The notes beneath the pieces were generated by a model, which did no database searches, was not told where the DNA came from, and worked only from the letters and a program-made list of their open reading frames with translations. DNA of 7,496 nucleotides from Candidatus Omnitrophota bacterium (lineage in GTDB: Bacteria > Omnitrophota > Gorgyraeia > Zapsychrales > JANLHA01): positions 1 to 7,496 of the forward strand of contig JAHFFS010000069.1 in the NCBI GenBank assembly GCA_023247815.1, in the 5' to 3' direction. Within the stretch, counting starts at the first letter, position 1. Every line of letters begins with the position of its first letter. Position numbers and translations under genes: made by a program. Of the stretch, positions 1 to 7,496 are shown piece by piece.

Positions 1-3000
1 AAGCGGAAGAAGGTCTTCGCGTTGAGTACTACCGGCTACGAGGACGAAGCGCAGAAATTGGCAGAAGAATTATTAGGGACAATCGGTCAGCACCGATGGA
101 GACTTATCACCTTAAGTCACATTGTCTTGGCATTGACGAGGGAAAAATATGATCATTTCCTTGGGGCATTGATTGAGGATCGGTTAACGGCAGCCTATCA
201 GCTTATGGCCGAGACTGTCGAGGATGAGTCAATTTTGCAAGAAGTCAGAAGTTCGCTGCTTAAGGTTGCCGAGACCTATTTGAAAGAAGATAAAGACGGA
301 AAAATTCATACCGAGCTCAGTATCTCCAGGGTGCTGGGAGTCGACAATAAAAGTCAAGACCGTGTTGATATGAATCAGGTGCTCACACAACTCGCGCAAA
401 TCGAAAAGACAATCGCGGATTTCTACGCGAAGGCTTTATGGGGGGATCAGTACGGCAATCATCAGAATTTTACCAGCGATTATGCCAACGGCAATGGCCG
501 GCTGCGCAACTTGAATCATTATGAACTGCTGGCCGCGCGACATGCGGTCGAGGCTTTCCTTTACGCGGCGCATGCCATCATTTTGAATGACCAGAATGAA
601 AAAACAGTCCAAATTTATGAAGAAGTTTTGCTGTCGGTAGAAGAAATCCTGCAATTGCTGCTGGCAGAACCATTGGATTCCCGAGATATGGCGGAAATTC
701 CGCAAGTGTTAAAGGATTTGGATCAAGTGGTTTCTCTCAATCATTATCCAATCCCGGAGCAGGCAGCCGCGCATAAAGTGCATGTGGAAGAATTAAATGT
801 TATTCTGCGGTCGCAGCGGGTCGATGTTTATAACAAAATCGAACCCTTGGTTGCGCCCGGCATTAGAGAATTATTAGCGGCTAGGGATTATCCTGACGAA
901 TGCAGTTTTTATCAGGCGCTTAAGAGATATCTTGCGACAAGGGTTATTGATGTCGTTGGGGATCATTTTGATAGTGTCTTTGCAACGATTCGAAGAGAGG
1001 TGGATTACGACTTTTGGGATTTGCTTGTTATCCATACTTGTCTTAATTATTCCAACATTTCCGCTGCGACCGCCGATGCCTTGGCGGAATTTATTCTGGA
1101 TTATTTTCATGAGCCATTGGCAGAGTATCTGCGGAATCAGAATCCGTCCATTGAACCGACGAAGGAGGGGCTAACCAAATTGATTCAAAGCCGATTCGAC
1201 AATGATCGCTATGCCGGGTTGGAAATAGCGTTGGCAACGGAAACCCCGGTGCCGACTTGCCATACAAACATTCAGAACAACGGGGGCGGCATCATTACAA
1301 TTCCTCATGAACAATTGCATGGTTATGGAAAAACACAAATCAATGATTGGGTAAAACCTGACCAGTCAAAGTTGGAACATTTAGAAGGCTTGTTTGCCGC
1401 GGTTATGCCCTGGCTCGATGAGCCTTTAAGAAAACAAAGACTGACCGACATAATGCAAAGGGTACGCGCTGGTGTCACGGCATTCGCGAATGGTGTTGCC
1501 GCGTTGCAGCCTAACCCTACTGCCGAGGATTTGCTGGCTTTGAAAACTCTGCGGCTTGGGGTGGAAGGAATCTCATTCCGACATGGAGCAGAAGACCAGA
1601 AGGGATATGTTTATCATCGTATGGATCTAGAAAACCGTTTACGGCATAGCATTGAAAATAATGTCCAACCCCAGGTCAATTTTGCCGATCGCAAGGTCCA
1701 AGAATATTTTCGAAATGTTGACTCTTTGGCAAAACAATATCATCTTGCCTGGCTGGTAGAAACTGCCGGACAGTTGAGCGCCATCGAGGTAAAAGTAAGA
1801 AGTATTCTCGAGCCGAGGTCGGATTGCTATTTAGCAAACTTTGCTTTTGAGGCCTCTCTGATGCAGGCCGGCAGCTTATATCAATCGTTTTTGTTTGTTT
1901 ATGATCATGAAACGGCTTTGCGTGAGGTCACTGAACTCAAAGCCCAGGCGCAAAAATCCATTGATGAATTAGGGAAAGCCGAAGGATTGCTGGAAGATCT
2001 AGCCGCGCGGTTATCGTTGATGCTTCATGAAATGATGGAAAGTTATCAAGACGCCACCCTGAGCAGTGATTTTGAAAAGCCAGGTCAACTTTTTGAGCTG
2101 CAGGCGGCAACAACCAAGGGATCTCTTATAAATTTGAAAATGAAGATAAATAGTTTGGCAGGAGTGATTTCAGAGTTAAATGAAATCCAGAAGAATAGTC
2201 GTGGTTTTCCGTCGAGCCTGCGCAATGACATCACGGCTGTTGTTCGATGGGAATGGCCGGCGATTGTTTCCTTTTTGGAGGATGAGCAGCAAACATTGGG
2301 CGCGGTTACCGAGAATTTGGCGCAGGTGAATCGTCGGATTTATCTATTGAGCAAGATACTCAAAGCACAAGACGCGCTGAGAACAAGATATCAAAATTAT
2401 AAAAAGATTTACGCGTGCAACCGCGGTTTTTATCCGGCGGCCTTGACGGAATTCGCGCAAAAGGAAAAACGTATTCAGGAACTTTTCAGCTTTATTGAAA
2501 GAGATTTCACTCGGTTAGATGAGATGGTCTTAACTTATCAGCGAGTTTTGGAATATCGTGATGCCCTTCTGAAAAAGGAAGGTGACAGGATCCATCAGGA
2601 TTTAAACGAGGCGCAGAGGCTTATTCAGGAACTGGCAGTCGGGAAAAAACAATTGATCCTCGTTGAGATTAGGTGTATGACGAAACTCGCGGATAAGATT
2701 TGGCAATGGATGCAGGGGGAGCTGCTACCCCATTATCAAGGGTTGGCCAAAGTCCCCGATCATATGAAACAAAGCATTTGCGCCTTTAATAAATTTCTGG
2801 CGGCTTTTGAAGGGGTTTTGCAGAACCCTGATCATTCTGATCACGAAATAGAATCGTTAGAGCAGGATCTGAAAGTTGTTGAGAACCTGGTGTGCAGTTT
2901 TGCTGCTATCGCTGAAACAGAATGGGTCCAATATGTTGCAAGGATAGCGGACCGTATCGAATTTACTCAAACGGGTCCATATCGTCGTTTGGTAAGAACC

Positions 3001-6000
3001 GATCGCTTAGGTGTGTTGCCTATCGGCGTATATAATTCAACGGGGCTGCCGGTGCAACTTAAAATAAAAATCATAAACCAGCAGAACATTGTTGATGCGG
3101 AAAAAACTAATAAGGTGGCCGCGGATCCGCAAGTCAGGAAAATTTTGGATGAGTTAGAGGAGTATTCAGCAAGATGGAGTCGTTTTTACGAATATGGCAG
3201 GCTGCCGGTGGTGGAAATCATTGAAAGCCTTCCGGGATTTTTAAACCTTTACATCCAACTGCTTAAGGGAAATCAGAGTCTGCCCATTGTTGATGCAAGG
3301 TTTGTATTAAGACGGTTATTTTTTATTAAGTTTGTCACGTATACGCGTTTTCTGAAGAAGTGTAAAGCTGAATTAGAAGGTGATCAGGGGCAAGAATATC
3401 GCAGAGGGCTCGATGCGGTTTACGCAGGATGGAAGGTCTTAGAGCAGGTTTATGCCGATGTGAATCCGGACGCGGCAAGCAACACTTTGGATGAGACACG
3501 TTTAAAAGAGATTGGCAGTATTTTAGCTAAGCATGAAAAGATACGGGAGCGGGCGCAGGGTCTTTTGGAAGATAATATTTCTCAGAAGAATAGACATGTG
3601 TCTGGTATTTCTTTTCATGACGTGGCACGAGCGGCCGTAAAAGCGGCAGTAGGAATGAAGATGAAGATGCCGAAGAGGAGGTTTACGCTTGCTGAATTTA
3701 TTTTTGGGTTAACGATATTAGCGTTATTGATTCCGATTTTTATTCTTATCGACGGCGGTTACTTATTGATTGTGGTATTCGGTTTGCTGGTCGTAGCAAC
3801 GGTTGCGTTTCTGGCTTGGTCTTCAGCGCGTTCCACGAATAGCCGGCGTCATGTCGCCATGATTCCCGCCTTGACCAAGTTGCTGCTTTCGATTGAAAAA
3901 CATAATTTGCGTTTGAGTTATGGCTGTGGGCTACGGGTGGAATATCAGGCATACTTCGAGCAGATCTTTTTCTGGACGCTGAATTTGGCTTTTCCCGTGG
4001 TCTACGCGGTATTTGGCTGGACGATTTGGGTTAAGGGGTATGTGATCTGGAGTTTGTTGGTTTGGGGATGGTTTGTTTATCTGCACAAAAAGATGGACAA
4101 AGGTCCACCGGCGATCGTCGCTGCTATGAACATCGCTGCTTTACTGACCTTTCCCTTTCTTAACCTACACTTTTATTTGCGGCTGCTCATCGGTTTTGTT
4201 TCCTTCCTAGTCCTGACCTGGATCCACGATCGGTATTTCACCGATGTTGGGGTTTATGAGGAATTGCCGCAGATGGAAGTTTATGGCAATTATCAAAAGA
4301 TGAGTGAATTGGCGTATAAAAAAATTTATAAAACGGTCAGAAATAAGTCGAACGCGGTTTTGATGCTGCTGACGGGAAACACGCCGAAGAGGATGTATCA
4401 ATTGTTGGTTCAAGCGGTCAAAGAGGAAAGGCTTGACTTAAGTCAGGTGACCATTTTCATGCTGGATCAGTATGAAGGCGGCGATGATTATATGGAATAT
4501 ATCAATGAAAATTTGATTAGTCCGTTGAAAGGATATCAGGGACCGAAAAAGGTTTATGTCTTATACGGAAAGGCCAAAAACCCGATGTTCGCGATTTTGC
4601 GTTATGTCATGAGAATTATAAGGGCGGGAGGCATTGATTTGGTGGTGATGGGTGTCGGCGAAGAAGGGCATATCGGGTTTAACGAAAAATGGACATCACA
4701 TCATTCCCTTGTCCATCGATCGAAACTTTCAAAATCAACACAGAATGTTAATGGGCATCTCATGAAACGCGTGATAGAAGGGGGTAAACCATATGAATAT
4801 GCTTTGACCGCTGGCATCTCGACAATTCTGGGAGCAAGGAAATTGTTGTTGATCGCTAACGGCCCGAAGAAAGCTTGGGCGCTGATGCAGCTTATGAGCG
4901 GAAGGCGAACGCGCGCGGTGCCGGTGACCGCGTTATTGTTGCGGGCGCCGGAAACGACGGTACTCGTGGATCAAGCGGCCTATGAAGAGGTGCAAGGTTT
5001 AAAATGGAAAGATAACCGCTTATTTAATCGCCTCAAAGAGTTGGGAATGGGGAAGGTTAAGAACGCAATGGTGCATGCGATTACGCATAAGCAGTCGGAG
5101 CAAGATTCGCCGTTGGTATGGGTACGGGATGAAGGTCAGTTGCATCCATATCTTCAAGCGGGTTTTATTAAATGTCACCTCTCGAAAATTGGCAACTCGG
5201 AAAAAATTTATGCTGTTTTCATCGAAGAGAATCGTTGGCACGTGTTGAGCAAAAAAGAGGAGAAAACATATTTTGGTCAGAAGAATAAGAAGAAAGATCC
5301 TAAGACGACTCCGACTCGTATTCTTGAAGTTATCAGAGATCCCAACGCTTTAATCGGTGGAGGGCTGTATGGTCGACGGAGAAGCATTGGTCAGGATACA
5401 ACAGTCATCTTGAATCGCGATTCAATGAACGAAACCGATCAAAAGTTGAATGTTTCCATCGCAAGCATAGCAGCGGCAGTGGTGATCGGTTTGATTTTGA
5501 TGGCTTGGCTGAATTCCAAAATATCGACGCTGGTTTTTGATTCATTTGAAATCAGCATGATCATACCGGTTTTGCTAGGGATCATCCACACCAGGCCGGA
5601 TTGGCTTGCCGGGTTTATTCCGCGGCAGCAGATGAATGCAATGACCGGGCGACGAAATCGTTTCGACCGGCGAAAGGATCGTGGCCCATATACGGACACC
5701 TCTTCCTTTGACCTGTCTGGTATGGGCATGTTGACCTGCGGCGGTTTATTCTTAGCCGCCGTTACCATCGGGGCATTGAAGGCTGTGAATGGGTTGAATC
5801 ATTCCAGCAGCGACGATGGGGATGAAGCCATCGGGTATCTGTATCTGCCTTCGGGTGAAAAATTGGCGATTGTGGGGCAGGACCTTGGCAAAGAAAACCG
5901 TAAGCGGGTTGACAACGTTTTTGGCGCGTTTATGAAAGATCCCGAAGAGGAGGCAATGCTTTGGAACGATCGGCAGCTGTTTCATTTATTGATGCGTAAG

Positions 6001-7496
6001 TTTTATGACGGTTATTCTGAACCCGAAGAGATGGAAGATCGTTATTCCAAGATTCCCTGGGCGAGTCAGGAGGTAGAGGACGAATTTATCGAATTCATTT
6101 TCTTCCAATATTTTCAAGGGAAAACGTTGCAGGACAAAGAGACCCGAGAAGATTTTTACCGAGATTTGATTTTGGTTGTCGACCTGCACCACAATCTCAA
6201 TTTGGTTTTACCGAATCAAATCAAACCAGCGCTATCTGAGGAGGGATTGGGAGATTTTTATACCGCCAAAAGAAAGTTCATTTATAAACCTGAAGATCGG
6301 CACGGCATTGATTTCAAAGACGGCGCGCTCTTGATCAATATCGCCAGATATCTCGAAGATAAAGCCTATGATTCCTTAAACGGATTGCGATTCACGATCG
6401 TTTACCGGAAGATCTTGCTTTATCTGCTGGAGAACAAGAAATCAATTGCCTATCAGCTTGTTTCTGCCAGCCCGGGGCAAGTTGTGAAGGACCAATATCT
6501 TCAAGCCGAGGCCGTAAGCAAGATGTTTGTTGAGAACGCGTCTGGGGAATGGAAGATTTTCCGCGCGGACAAGATCCCGGACGACGAGCTTGTCAATAGT
6601 TTCGCCCGCGTCATTGCTTTAAAGATGGCGGCCGTATTGGCCTATGCTCCCAGCCTGATTGAGGAAGGGCTGCGCCGACGGTTGAAGCAGGTATGCGCGA
6701 GGATCGAAGCAGAAGACTTGAATGCTGATCAGGTCCTTTGGGAAATCGCCCCGCGCAAGGCCATCGCCGAAATGACTGAATATCCGCATGCCGGCGACCC
6801 GTCTTTGGAAAAATTTATTGAGATCATCAATGGGCTTGACGATCAAGACGATGAGCAGACGCATTATGATGATTTTCTTTATTTGAAAGATAAGGTCTTC
6901 AAACCGTTTTATCAAACAATCCGCGCCCGCCATGATTTTCGATTTGAGAATGTTTCTCAGCAGGAATTCAACACCCGCTTCCCTTCAATGAAGGGGGAGC
7001 GATTTTACTATTCCCGTAGCGGTGTTGTTGTGGTCGCTGACGCGACTAAGTTAGAAGAATTTGCTTTTATGGCGCGCGGTCTGCAATTGCACGCTTACCA
7101 TAATATGGGTGTCAATCTGCCATCGGTCATTCGTAATCTGGTTGAGCTGTTCCGAAAAGAGGACAGTGATTTACGCGATCGCATTGTGCGAATGATTTTT
7201 AAACGGATGAGACCGGAAATGTCGTCTGAAGAAATCGGGCTGCGGACCCATGATTTATTTAAGAACGCTCACGGGCGTTTTGGCAACCGCGTCCTGCAGA
7301 ATGAAGCCGGTGTTCATCTGGAAACCGAGAGTTTTCGGTTTATTACGGTTGGGGAGATGAGGCAAGAAATAGACCGATTTTTTGACGCGAATCCAGAAGA
7401 GCAAGCGGCGTTTTTTAGAATCAAATACATCGAAGGGTATCTGGTTGAATTCGAAATCGACAAGATTCTTTCAGCCGCGAATGGGTCCGTGCAATT
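1..7496 (+). CDS. Interior part of a giant multidomain membrane protein with an embedded NagB-like domain (partial at both ends)
   Basis: A single reading frame starting at base 1 is open for 2,498 codons, with no stop under the standard code, and runs off both window ends. At this base composition a chance frame should meet a stop about every 20 codons, so this is certainly coding. The reading frame shows, in order: a long helical region (1-1,225), about six membrane segments (1,230-1,410), a NagB-family domain (1,425-1,665), a linker, two or three more membrane segments (1,818-1,930) and a long unrecognised C-terminal part. Only about 13 cysteines are present. Codon choice is mixed, with TTG common for Leu, and looks even along the length, so I see no sign of a recent insertion or of two genes joined by an assembly error. 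The role of the whole protein is unknown. Proteins of this size and mixed architecture are known from Omnitrophota, where surface or predatory roles have been suggested; applying that here is inference. Confidence 0.95.
1306..1338 (+). other. Protein motif: HExxHxxGxxQ, zincin-like but possibly coincidental
   Basis: Residues 436-446 read HEQLHGYGKTQ. The spacing matches the metzincin zinc-binding signature HExxHxxGxxH/D, except that the third metal ligand position is Gln446. It follows a hydrophobic, strand-like run (IITI) and a triple glycine, and Cys420 and His421 lie just upstream. Against a working peptidase: Pro435 directly precedes the first His, which is unusual for the helix that carries this motif; there is no third acidic or His ligand at the usual place; and no Met-turn is obvious downstream. 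In a protein of this length a bare HExxH is not very improbable. I report it as a motif, not as an active peptidase. Confidence 0.3.
1900..2055 (+). other. Protein region: predicted coiled coil (first clear stretch)
   Basis: Residues about 634-685 carry an almost regular heptad-like spacing of Leu, Ile, Val and Met separated by Glu, Lys, Gln and Arg, with no proline or long polar break. This is the pattern of a long amphipathic helix able to form a coiled coil. It suggests oligomerisation or an extended stalk rather than an enzyme core. Assigned by eye, without a coiled-coil score. Confidence 0.45.
2458..2670 (+). other. Protein region: predicted coiled coil (second stretch)
   Basis: Residues about 820-890 are strongly charged (many Lys, Glu, Arg, Asp) with Leu, Ile, Val and Phe recurring every three to four residues. 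There is no proline and only isolated glycines at about 861 and 881. This fits one long helix or a helical hairpin. It lies about 135 residues after the first stretch. Judged by eye. Confidence 0.45.
2962..3090 (+). other. Protein region: small beta-rich patch inside the helical part
   Basis: Residues about 988-1030 differ from their surroundings. Short alternating hydrophobic runs (for example LGVLPIGVY and VQLKIKII) are separated by Gly, Pro, Asn and Thr turns, as in a few beta strands. Before it (about 950-985) and after it (about 1,041 onward) the sequence returns to helical character. It could be a small beta sandwich or an SH3-like insert, but I do not recognise a family and the assignment rests on residue pattern only. 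Confidence 0.3.
3688..4230 (+). other. Protein region: first membrane cluster, about six transmembrane segments
   Basis: Hydrophobic spans lie at about residues 1,232-1,250, 1,254-1,273, 1,322-1,342, 1,347-1,361, 1,371-1,389 and 1,392-1,408. Spans 3 and 4 are rich in Trp, Tyr and Phe. The basic residues before span 1, the roughly 48-residue Arg/Lys-containing loop between spans 2 and 3, and the HKKMDK loop between spans 4 and 5 all fall on the same side, while the alternate loops are short and nearly uncharged. By the positive-inside rule the cluster enters and leaves on the cytoplasmic side, which places the following NagB-like domain in the cytoplasm. I recognise no transporter signature. 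Spans 4 and 5 are the least certain, so the count could be five or six. Confidence 0.75.
4273..4995 (+). other. Protein domain: NagB-type (glucosamine-6-phosphate deaminase / isomerase superfamily)
   Basis: Residues about 1,425-1,665, close to the usual 240-260 residues of NagB, which deaminates and isomerises glucosamine 6-phosphate to fructose 6-phosphate and ammonia in the cytoplasm. Landmarks occur in the right order and spacing: the MSELA helix (1,434-1,438), the phosphate loop TGNTP (1,458-1,462), LDQYEG with the catalytic-type Asp1489, the core GVGEEGHIGFNE (1,551-1,562) with His1557 and Glu1562, the ALTAGISTILGA stretch (1,601-1,612), GPKKA with Lys1624, and PVTALLL followed by TTVLVDQAA (1,641-1,660). 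The wording of the second half resembles Bacillus subtilis NagB more than Escherichia coli NagB. Several pocket positions differ from both: the Arg of the SRT segment is Leu, and the position of E. coli Arg172, which binds phosphate, is Gln1581. E. coli Asp141 is Glu1555, but B. subtilis has Asn there, so that change is tolerated. The fold call is firm; activity is uncertain. Confidence 0.92.
4996..5451 (+). other. Protein region: linker between NagB-like domain and second membrane cluster
   Basis: Residues about 1,666-1,817. The first part (to about 1,680) probably completes the C-terminal helix of the NagB fold. Next comes a mixed helix/strand segment (about 1,690-1,750) with alternating hydrophobic positions, which could be a small folded domain I do not recognise. 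A Lys-rich, probably flexible run follows at 1,751-1,768, then a Gly/Arg-rich turn near 1,787-1,793 (GGGLYGRRR). The basic character agrees with a cytoplasmic location. Confidence 0.5.
5452..5790 (+). other. Protein region: second membrane cluster, two or three transmembrane segments around a basic loop
   Basis: Strong spans lie at residues about 1,818-1,837 (Ile, Ala, Val, Leu-rich) and about 1,906-1,930. A shorter hydrophobic run at about 1,850-1,863 is a probable third span. The loop between the middle and last spans, residues about 1,864-1,902, is rich in Arg and Lys (dense at 1,884-1,894), the expected mark of a cytoplasmic loop. With three spans, the chain after 1,930 would lie on the outer or periplasmic face; with two spans it would remain cytoplasmic. 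The last span is followed by a Ser/Asp-rich polar segment (1,935-1,942), a typical spacer before a soluble domain. Confidence 0.65.
5791..7494 (+). other. Protein region: long soluble-looking C-terminal part, family unknown
   Basis: Residues about 1,931-2,498. After a short acidic and Ser-rich spacer the sequence is predominantly helical, charged and rich in Phe, Tyr, Glu, Asp and Arg, with no further membrane span. Short strand-like stretches occur near residues 2,342-2,350 (a GVVVVAD run) and near 2,446-2,450 (FRFITV). A strongly acidic turn lies near 2,279-2,291. I could not match any enzyme, peptidoglycan-binding, protease or adhesion family, and I see no repeat units. Its side of the membrane depends on the span count of the preceding cluster. 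The gene continues past the window end. Confidence 0.5.

Larger units (their letters stand above)
1..3675 (+). other. Protein region: long alpha-helical, coiled-coil-rich N-terminal part, family unknown
   Basis: Residues 1-1,225 of the visible protein. The sequence is rich in Leu, Glu, Gln, Ala, Lys and Arg with hydrophobic residues every three to four positions, and has few prolines or glycines, which indicates chains of helices. No signal peptide or convincing membrane segment is visible in this part. I recognise no catalytic family. The only local departures from the helical pattern are a Gly-rich stretch at residues 423-446 and a beta-like patch at about 988-1030. The region ends in a basic stretch (residues 1,220-1,227, several Lys and Arg) just before the first membrane span, as expected for a cytoplasmic flank. 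Likely a scaffold, spacer or interaction region, but that is inferred from composition alone. The true N terminus of the protein lies upstream of the window. Confidence 0.6.

Noticed and set aside
436..1174. Short open frames of about 80-90 codons on both strands (436-705 minus, 874-1110 minus, 932-1174 plus frame 2)
   Set aside because: All lie inside the continuous + strand gene, overlap each other in part, and have no domain or start-site support.
3655..3675. Tandem ATGAAG hexamer repeat
   Set aside because: Only two full copies plus part of a third; it encodes alternating Met and Lys before a membrane span and is too short to call a DNA repeat element.
4273..4995. 6-phosphogluconolactonase or the sugar-binding domain of an SorC/DeoR-type regulator instead of NagB
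   Set aside because: These share the superfamily fold, but the GEEGHIGFNE core, the LDQY segment and the ALTAGISTIL stretch are specific to the NagB branch.
5439..5768. Antisense open frame of 109 codons on the minus strand
   Set aside because: It lies opposite the second membrane cluster of the long + strand frame, shows no recognisable protein motif and has no supporting promoter or ribosome binding site. It is a shadow of the real gene.
6619..6933. Antisense open frame of 104 codons on the minus strand
   Set aside because: It overlaps the C-terminal part of the long gene completely and shows no family motif. Frames of this length are expected by chance opposite a long coding region.
1..7496. 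Alternative genetic code (reassigned TGA or TAG) as the reason for the long frame
   Set aside because: No TGA, TAG or TAA occurs in the frame at all, so the standard code suffices and there is nothing in the window that points to reassignment.
1..7496. Promoters, terminators, RNA genes, insertion sequences, CRISPR arrays
   Set aside because: Nothing convincing was seen: no run of regularly spaced repeats, no transposase motifs, no tRNA or rRNA-like sequence, and no hairpin followed by a T-run outside coding constraint.

Overview
The whole window is the interior of one very large protein-coding gene. Read on the + strand from base 1, all 2,498 complete codons are sense codons. No TAA, TAG or TGA occurs in this frame, and the two bases left at the 3' end begin the next codon. 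Neither the start nor the stop codon of the gene lies here, so the protein is longer than 2,498 residues. I see no intergenic space, RNA gene, mobile element, CRISPR array, promoter or terminator that needs a separate explanation.

Layout of the visible protein, numbered from the first codon of the window: (1) residues 1 to about 1,225 are mainly alpha-helical, charged and Leu/Glu/Gln-rich, with at least two coiled-coil-like stretches, a short Gly-rich segment carrying an HExxHxxG-like motif, and a small beta-rich patch near 988-1030. I recognise no enzyme family there. (2) Residues about 1,230-1,410 hold a tight cluster of about six hydrophobic membrane segments. (3) Residues about 1,425-1,665 are a clear, nearly full-length domain of the glucosamine-6-phosphate deaminase (NagB) family, closest in feel to the Bacillus subtilis type, with several pocket residues changed. 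(4) Residues about 1,666-1,817 are an unrecognised, partly Lys-rich linker. (5) Residues about 1,818-1,930 hold two or three more membrane segments around a strongly basic loop. (6) Residues about 1,931 to the end are about 570 residues of soluble-looking, mostly helical sequence of unknown family.

The positive-inside rule suggests that the N-terminal helical part and the NagB-like domain are cytoplasmic. If the second cluster has three spans, the C-terminal part would be on the other side of the membrane. This looks like part of a giant membrane-anchored protein in which an old sugar-phosphate enzyme fold has been built in as a module.

Organism: intermediate GC (roughly 46-48% by eye), very long uninterrupted coding sequence, standard code and a poorly recognisable helical protein fit an uncultivated bacterium. 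Candidatus Omnitrophota (OP3), whose small genomes are known for giant genes, is my best guess. This is an inference from gene architecture, not from a marker gene. Planctomycetota or another giant-gene lineage cannot be excluded.
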